From Flavobacterium psychrophilum (GTDB taxonomy: Bacteria; Bacteroidota; Bacteroidia; Flavobacteriales; Flavobacteriaceae), in contig CAMCTL010000052.1 in NCBI GenBank assembly GCA_945878515.1, positions 1 through 20,718 on the forward strand: a stretch of 20,718 nt of DNA, written 5' to 3'. The notes beneath the pieces are model-generated. The model made no database searches and had not been told where the DNA came from. It saw only the letters and a program-made list of their open reading frames with translations. The position numbers and the translations under genes were made by a program. Shown piece by piece: positions 16,064 to 20,718 of this stretch (positions are counted from its first letter, which is position 1; every line of letters starts with the position of its first letter).

Positions 16064-18412
16064 ATGAAAAATATTACAATTCTACTACTTTTCGTGTCGT
16101 CGTTCTTAAGTGCACAAAACACTACCAATGTTATAGGTCGCGTTTTCGACGAAAATGAAAAACCAATTTCTGGTGCAAAAATCACTATTAGCGAACTGTC
16201 TTTAGAGGTATCATCTGATGAAAATGGGAATTTTACTTTGGAGGACATTACACCAAAAACCTACAATTTTACTGCATCTGCGATAGGTTTTGAAACAGAA
16301 ACAAAGTTTAATATTATCATCAAATCGGCGGGAAATAGCGATTTGAATTTTATTTTAAAAACGGTTTCAAATAAACTGCAAGAAGTAAAAATTACAACAA
16401 ATGCTTTTCGGCGTAAGAAAGAATCGCCTTTATCGATCCAAAGTTTATCTCCAGTAGAAATTGCCACTTTCCCCGGCGGCAATAATGATATTGCAAAGGT
16501 GGTTCAAACGCTTCCGGGTGTTTCTGGTTCGGTTGGTGGTTTTAGAAACGACATTATTATTCGTGGTGGCGCGCCCAACGAAAATGTGTATTTTTTAGAT
16601 GCTATTGAAATTCCAAACATCAATCATTTTAGCACACAAGGCAGTGCTGGCGGTCCTGTTGGATTGCTCAATGTATCTTTTATTGATGGCGTTACTTTAT
16701 CGAGTTCGGCTTTTGAAAGTAAATACAACAATCCGCTGTCGGGTATTTTGCAGTTTAAACAGCGCAACGGAAACAACAAAAAGTTTCAGGGAAATATTCG
16801 TGTTGGTGCTAGCGAAACAGCACTTACTTTAGAAGGTCCAATTCTTAAAAAGAATAATGAAGCCAGTAATACTTCTTATTTAGTATCGGTGCGTCGTAGT
16901 TATCTTCAATTTCTATTTTCATTAATTGGATTGCCGATTCGTCCAGATTATTGGGATTATCAGTACAAAATAAATTCAAAAATAGACGCTTACAACGAAA
17001 TTAATTTCTTGGGACTGGGTTCTATTGACGACTTTTCGGTGAGTAAACCAGAAGAATTCGACATACAACAACAAATTACGCTAGACCAAGTACCCATTAT
17101 AAAACAATGGAGTACTACAAACGGTTTAAGCTGGAGAAGACGATTTAAAGACGATTCTGGTTTTATGGTCAACTCGATTAGCGCCAATATTTTAAATAAT
17201 AATTTTAAACGTTACACCGACAACGAAAATTTACAAGGCCTGTTTTTTGATAATAACTCGCGAGAAACAGAAATTAAATTCAGAAATGAAGTCACCAAAA
17301 ACTATGGCAATTGGAAAGTTGTTGTTGGTTTAAACGTAGAAAATGCAATCTATGCTAACGAAACCCAAGACCTGAACGCAAATCAAACCTACGCAACCGA
17401 ACTAAATTTCATTAAATCTGGTTTTTTTGCACAAACTTCGACCACAATTTTAAATGATAAATTGGATGTTTCCTTCGGTTTTAGATCAGATGCAAACACA
17501 TTTACAACCCAAAAGAATCAATTTTTAGAAACGTTTTCACCACGTTTGGCACTTTCTTATGCACTAACGCAAGAAAAAGATTGGAAATTAAATGCAACCG
17601 TTGGTAAATATTTTAAAATTTCGCCTTACACTATTTTGGGTTTCAAAGATAATACAGGCAATTTTACCAATAAAGACGCTAAATATACCTCCAACCTGCA
17701 TTATGTTCTTGGTTTGAGCAAGACTTTGAATCCAACTACACAAATTACAGTCGAAGGATTTTATAAAGATTATCAAAATTATGCTGTATCAATAATCGAT
17801 GGCGTTTCTTTAGCCAACAAAGGTGGCAGTTTTGAAGTGCTAGGAAATGAAGATGTGATAACAAACGGTAAAGGAAGAACTTATGGAATGGAATTTTTAT
17901 ACCAACAAAAATTAACTAAAAACTTTTTCGGAATTTTAGCCTATACTTTATTTAAAAGTGAATTTACAGGAATCGATAATCAATACAGACCATCGGTTTG
18001 GGATAGCCGCAATTTAGTATCAGCAACCGCTGGATATAAGTTTAAAAGAAATTGGGAAGCTGGAATGCGCTATCGTTATGCGGGCAAAACACCATTTGCA
18101 AAAACAAACGAAGCGGCAACATTAGCGAATTATCCGCAAATTGTTTTAGACTATAACAATCTTGGAGAAAATAAGCTAGATGCTTTCAGCCAATTAGACA
18201 TTAGAATTGACAAAAAATGGAATTTCAAAAAAGTGGCATTTAATTTATTTTTAGACATTCAAAACATTTTGGCACAAAAAATTCCAGAACCAACAGCGTT
18301 CGGATTAAACCGAGACAGCGATGGCGGTATCTTAAATCCAAGAAGTTTAGTTGCCTTGAATGTTGCCGAAGGACAAGTTTTGCCGTCGATAGGTATAATT
18401 TTAGATTTTTAA
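16064..18412 (+). CDS. TonB-dependent outer-membrane receptor with CarboxypepD_reg-like domain
   Basis: A 782-residue outer-membrane transporter. Signal peptide at residues 1-17 (cleavage near SA-QNT), a carboxypeptidase-regulatory-like beta-sandwich (about 21-98, VIGRVFDENEKPISGAKITI) common in Bacteroidota receptors, and a plug domain (about 115-230, DIAKVVQTLPGVSGSVGGFRNDIIIRGG and NVYFLDAIEIPN). The rest is a 22-strand-type barrel ending in a strand with terminal Phe (LPSIGIILDF). The plug and barrel resemble non-Sus receptors: there is no SusD gene nearby and the protein is shorter than typical SusC proteins. The substrate is unknown; iron chelates, cofactors, metal ions or peptides are all possible. 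It heads a probable two-gene unit with the small exported protein 42 bp downstream. Confidence 0.93.
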   Translation: MKNITILLLFVSSFLSAQNTTNVIGRVFDENEKPISGAKITISELSLEVSSDENGNFTLEDITPKTYNFTASAIGFETETKFNIIIKSAGNSDLNFILKTVSNKLQEVKITTNAFRRKKESPLSIQSLSPVEIATFPGGNNDIAKVVQTLPGVSGSVGGFRNDIIIRGGAPNENVYFLDAIEIPNINHFSTQGSAGGPVGLLNVSFIDGVTLSSSAFESKYNNPLSGILQFKQRNGNNKKFQGNIRVGASETALTLEGPILKKNNEASNTSYLVSVRRSYLQFLFSLIGLPIRPDYWDYQYKINSKIDAYNEINFLGLGSIDDFSVSKPEEFDIQQQITLDQVPIIKQWSTTNGLSWRRRFKDDSGFMVNSISANILNNNFKRYTDNENLQGLFFDNNSRETEIKFRNEVTKNYGNWKVVVGLNVENAIYANETQDLNANQTYATELNFIKSGFFAQTSTTILNDKLDVSFGFRSDANTFTTQKNQFLETFSPRLALSYALTQEKDWKLNATVGKYFKISPYTILGFKDNTGNFTNKDAKYTSNLHYVLGLSKTLNPTTQITVEGFYKDYQNYAVSIIDGVSLANKGGSFEVLGNEDVITNGKGRTYGMEFLYQQKLTKNFFGILAYTLFKSEFTGIDNQYRPSVWDSRNLVSATAGYKFKRNWEAGMRYRYAGKTPFAKTNEAATLANYPQIVLDYNNLGENKLDAFSQLDIRIDKKWNFKKVAFNLFLDIQNILAQKIPEPTAFGLNRDSDGGILNPRSLVALNVAEGQVLPSIGIILDF

Positions 18413-18454
18413 CTTTCTTTGAAGCTGCAATTGTATAACCTAAAATTCAGAAAT

Positions 18455-19039
18455 ATGAAATATTTTATTTTAACATTAGTCACAGTTTTTACAATAGTGA
18501 ATATTCAAGCGCAAACCTTAAATAAAGGATATTACATTACCCAAAACAATGACACTATTGCAACCCAAATTAGGTTTCCGAAAGGCTTTTTCGGACAAAA
18601 TAATTTTACCAATAAGATTGAAGTTAGGGACAGCCTTAATGGTACAAAACAATTTGAACCTATTGATATAAAAGGATATGGATTTACGACTGAGCAAGGT
18701 TACAAATACAATTTTTTGTCAAAGCCAGTAAATGATGGTTCATTCAAATTCCTTTCTCCGGTATATATTGGGCCCAAAGTAAGTCTTTATCAATATGCTA
18801 TACATACATCAGGAAGCGGCACTTCACTTGCTTCTCAACAGGTGTTTTATACCTTTGAAAAAAACAAAACCGACTACCTTTTTGTGGTAGGAAGAGCAAC
18901 AAAACATTTTAAAAATAAACTAAAAGAATTTTTCCCAGAGGATCCTAAAGTGCAACAGGCCATCGATGAGCGAATAAATTATTGGCATGAAATGAAAAGA
19001 GACCTCATTGAAATATTGTTGATAGCCAATAGGAAATAA
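18455..19039 (+). CDS. small exported protein of unknown function
   Basis: A 194-residue protein that I do not recognise. It starts with a clear signal peptide (about 1-19, cleavage near IQAQT), so it is periplasmic or surface-exposed. The mature part begins NKGYYITQNNDTIATQIRFPKGF, a pattern of the kind seen in Bacteroidota proteins that open with a 'gyi...ndTi.g.i' strand pair, and the middle is rich in predicted beta structure (EPIDIKGYGFTTEQGYKYNFLS). The C-terminal 45 residues are charged and helical (FKNKLKEFFPEDPKVQQAIDERINYWHEMKRDLIE). I chose the ATG at 18455 because it gives the signal peptide; the frame extends upstream only to a TTG. Its position 42 bp after the TonB receptor suggests co-transcription and perhaps an accessory role in uptake, but that is inference. 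Confidence 0.75.
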   Translation: MKYFILTLVTVFTIVNIQAQTLNKGYYITQNNDTIATQIRFPKGFFGQNNFTNKIEVRDSLNGTKQFEPIDIKGYGFTTEQGYKYNFLSKPVNDGSFKFLSPVYIGPKVSLYQYAIHTSGSGTSLASQQVFYTFEKNKTDYLFVVGRATKHFKNKLKEFFPEDPKVQQAIDERINYWHEMKRDLIEILLIANRK

Positions 19040-19041
19040 TA

Positions 19042-19323
19042 TATTTTCCAAATAATATTATCACAACAAAGGTAGCTATCGGCATCAAAAAGTTTACTTC
19101 AAAAAAATTAATAGAAGCAATTCAAGAGCATCCTGAAAGTAGACGTGAATGGTTGCCACGAAAATTTAGTTACGAAGCTCAAAAGGCAGGTAGCGCTAAA
19201 AATTATAAATTATGGCAAGATGGTTTTCATCCCGTTATATTAGATACTTTAGAAAAAATGGAACAACGTGTAAATTACATACAATATACCCCGATAGCGG
19301 ACTTTGCAATCCGTGCCCATTAA
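19042..19323 (+). pseudogene. remnant of a REP-associated tyrosine (IS200-like) transposase
   Basis: From about 19078 the forward strand reads IGIKKFTSKKLIEAIQEHPESRREWLP, later NYKLWQDGFHPVILDTLEKMEQRVNYIQY, ending at TAA 19321-19323. This matches, from memory, the C-terminal third of Bacteroidota REP-associated transposases (FKKFTSKKIIEAIQ, FWQ..NHP, KLNYIHNNPV). There is no start codon, no HUH motif and no conserved N-terminal half, and the normal ending after NYIHxNPV is replaced by IADFAIRAH. That tail is encoded by a REP-like palindrome (19298-19313). It is therefore a truncated, inactive copy. Confidence 0.75.
19298..19313. repeat. REP-like palindrome at the 3' end of the transposase remnant
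   Basis: CGGA (19298-19301) and TCCG (19310-19313) flank CTTTGCAA, and GTGCCC follows. It resembles, from memory, short palindromes that accompany REP-associated transposases in this phylum. The transposase homology stops just before it. Confidence 0.45.
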
Positions 19324-19362
19324 CTGTCTTGTCCTCGCAATTCTAAATAAATTACAATACAG

Positions 19363-20718
19363 CTATTTCTTCGCCACCCAATAATGCCTTAAATCCAATG
19401 TGTTCGGATATTCAGGATTGACTAATTCTATTGGTGTATCTGGTTTTAAATTGGTTTTATTTTGCGCCACAAATCTTGAAACTGTTGGTGTGTCAATCAC
19501 GGGCGCACTTTGTTCCGTAGTTGCTGAAGGTGTATGTCCGAAGTCCCAAAAACGACTAATTTTTCTCGACTCGGCTTCGTAACTATTTATGGGTACTGTA
19601 TCAAAGCTTCTACCTCCAGGATGCGAAACAAAATAGGTGCAACCACCAATGACTTTGTTGTTCCAAGTATCCACAATATCAAAAACCAACGGCACATCGA
19701 CACCAATATTAGGATGCAAAGCTGATGGTGGATTCCAAGCCTTATAACGAATTCCTGCTACATATTCGCCTTTGGTTCCTGTGCTTCGCAACGGAATTCG
19801 ACAACCTTTGCACAACAAAATATGACGATCAGGAATGATACCCGATACTTTTACCTGCAATCTTTCTAGGGAAGAATCGACAAAACGGGCTGTTCCGGTA
19901 TTGGATAATTCCTCGCCCAAAACATGCCAAGGTTCTATTCCCAACCGAATTTCCAATTGAATATTATCAACTGTAATGCCGCCATGATGCGGGAATCGAA
20001 ACTCGAAAAATGGGTCAAACCACGAAATGTCAAAATTATATCCAGCTTCTTTCAAATCATTGACCACATCAATCATATCGAGATATGCAAAGTGTGGCAA
20101 CAGGAATTTATCATGCAATTCGGTTCCCCAACGCACTAATTTTTTCTCGTAGGGCTGTTTCCAAAATTTGGCAACCAAAGAACGCACCAACAAGTTTTGA
20201 ACCAAGTTCATGTGTTTGTGCGGTGGCATATCAAAAGCACGTAATTCCAATATTCCCAAACGTCCTGTCGAAGAATCTGGAGAATATAATTTGTCAATAC
20301 AAAATTCAGTTCGATGCGTATTTCCAGTAATGTCGGTCAATAAATTTCTAAAAATCCGATCAACCATCCAAAAAGGAATGTCTTTGTCTTTAGGAATTTG
20401 TTCAAAAGCGATTTCCATTTCATACAAACGCTCGTCACGACCTTCGTCAATTCTTGGTGCTTGACTCGTTGGCCCAATAAAAGGTCCAGCAAAAAGATAA
20501 CTGAGTACAGGATGATGTTGCCAATACGTAATCAAACTGCGCAATAAATCTGGTCTTCGCAAAAGCGGGCTATCCTCTGGTTTTGAAGCTCCCAATGTAA
20601 CGTGATTTCCTCCGCCAGTACCAGTATGTCTGCCATCGACCATAAATTTATCGGTTCCCAAACGAGAAAGAAACGCTTCTTCATACAAAGCGGTGGTATG
20701 ATCGACAATCTCCTGCCA
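19363..20718 (-). CDS. C-terminal part of a transglutaminase-like/DUF2126 putative amidoligase protein
   Basis: An open frame of 451 codons runs from the right edge to the TAA at 19363-19365; the N-terminal part lies outside the window. The frame continues beyond any internal start (WQEIVDHTTALYEEA at the edge), so it is partial. The sequence is DUF2126, predicted to be a glutamine-synthetase-fold carboxylate-amine ligase. Visible features are DGRHTGTGGGNHVTLGASKPEDSP, LLRRPDLLRSLITYWQHHPVLSYLF, FIGPTSQAPRIDEGRDE, LELRAFDMPPH and, near the end, TYFVSHPGGRSFDTVPINSYEAESRKISRF. The whole protein in other bacteria is about 1100 residues with an N-terminal transglutaminase-like domain and is predicted to work with alpha-E and circularly permuted ATP-grasp proteins in peptide synthesis or modification. 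The biochemical reaction is not established. Confidence 0.9.
   Translation of the reverse strand, partial: WQEIVDHTTALYEEAFLSRLGTDKFMVDGRHTGTGGGNHVTLGASKPEDSPLLRRPDLLRSLITYWQHHPVLSYLFAGPFIGPTSQAPRIDEGRDERLYEMEIAFEQIPKDKDIPFWMVDRIFRNLLTDITGNTHRTEFCIDKLYSPDSSTGRLGILELRAFDMPPHKHMNLVQNLLVRSLVAKFWKQPYEKKLVRWGTELHDKFLLPHFAYLDMIDVVNDLKEAGYNFDISWFDPFFEFRFPHHGGITVDNIQLEIRLGIEPWHVLGEELSNTGTARFVDSSLERLQVKVSGIIPDRHILLCKGCRIPLRSTGTKGEYVAGIRYKAWNPPSALHPNIGVDVPLVFDIVDTWNNKVIGGCTYFVSHPGGRSFDTVPINSYEAESRKISRFWDFGHTPSATTEQSAPVIDTPTVSRFVAQNKTNLKPDTPIELVNPEYPNTLDLRHYWVAKK

Noticed and set aside
18419..18454. TTG start of the small exported protein
   Set aside because: Starting there would bury the signal peptide behind 12 residues, whereas the ATG at 18455 gives a normal one.
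16064..19039. SusC/SusD polysaccharide utilisation pair
   Set aside because: The receptor is shorter than typical SusC proteins, and the downstream 194-residue protein is far too small and unlike SusD. No glycoside hydrolase gene is nearby.
20674..20688. Start of the DUF2126 gene at 20688
   Set aside because: That is an internal TTG. The frame continues without a stop to the window edge and the family is much longer.

Overview
The window looks like chromosome from a member of the Bacteroidota, most likely a Flavobacterium-like genus. The DNA is AT-rich. Genes start without clear Shine-Dalgarno sites but after A-rich leaders. Several upstream regions carry the Bacteroidota promoter pattern (TTG or TTTG, about 19-20 bases, then TAnnTTTG). 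The gene set is typical of the group: a CarboxypepD-reg-like TonB-dependent receptor, a signal-peptide-bearing oligopeptidase B, YebC, YbaB and a GcvT next to a tail-specific protease. I see no tRNA, rRNA, CRISPR array, prophage or intact insertion sequence.

Layout. 1-1364 (-): most of a short-type alpha-glucan phosphorylase, cut by the left edge. 1549-2385 (-): secreted endonuclease/exonuclease/phosphatase-fold protein. 2471-3569 (-): prfB, release factor 2, readable only through a programmed +1 frameshift. 3661-4683 (+): low-specificity threonine aldolase, followed at its stop codon by a 103-bp MITE-like element. 4856-5614 (-): ybaB and a DUF1003 membrane protein. 5684-7819 (+): exported oligopeptidase B. 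7892-8932 (+): PLP-dependent cysteine/cystathionine synthase, then a strong terminator and a 7-bp tandem repeat running up to the yebC stop codon. 9139-9849 (-): yebC. 9947-13050 (-): gcvT followed after 5 bp by a Prc-like S41 protease. 13051-13758: long intergenic spacer with a dispersed hairpin repeat. 13759-15606 (-): orphan hybrid histidine kinase with a PilJ/NarX-like sensor. 16064-19039 (+): TonB-dependent receptor plus a small exported protein of unknown function, preceded by a promoter and a leader hairpin. 19042-19323 (+): remnant of a REP-associated (IS200-like) transposase ending in a REP-like palindrome. 19363-20718 (-): C-terminal part of a large transglutaminase/DUF2126 amidoligase protein, cut by the right edge.

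Most genes are housekeeping or envelope functions with no single shared pathway. Probable transcription units are gcvT-S41 protease, ybaB-DUF1003, and TonB receptor-small exported protein. The unusual content is mostly non-coding: the MITE-like element whose flanking TAA is the aldolase stop codon, heptamer repeats that end in the same position over the prfB and yebC stop codons, several REP-like palindromes together with a transposase remnant, and a leader hairpin in front of the receptor. The two edge genes are also worth following. The phosphorylase has Thr where the cofactor lysine of the family is expected, and the DUF2126 protein belongs to a predicted but uncharacterised peptide-ligase system whose other parts would lie beyond the right edge. 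I found no convincing wholly new multi-gene system inside the window.
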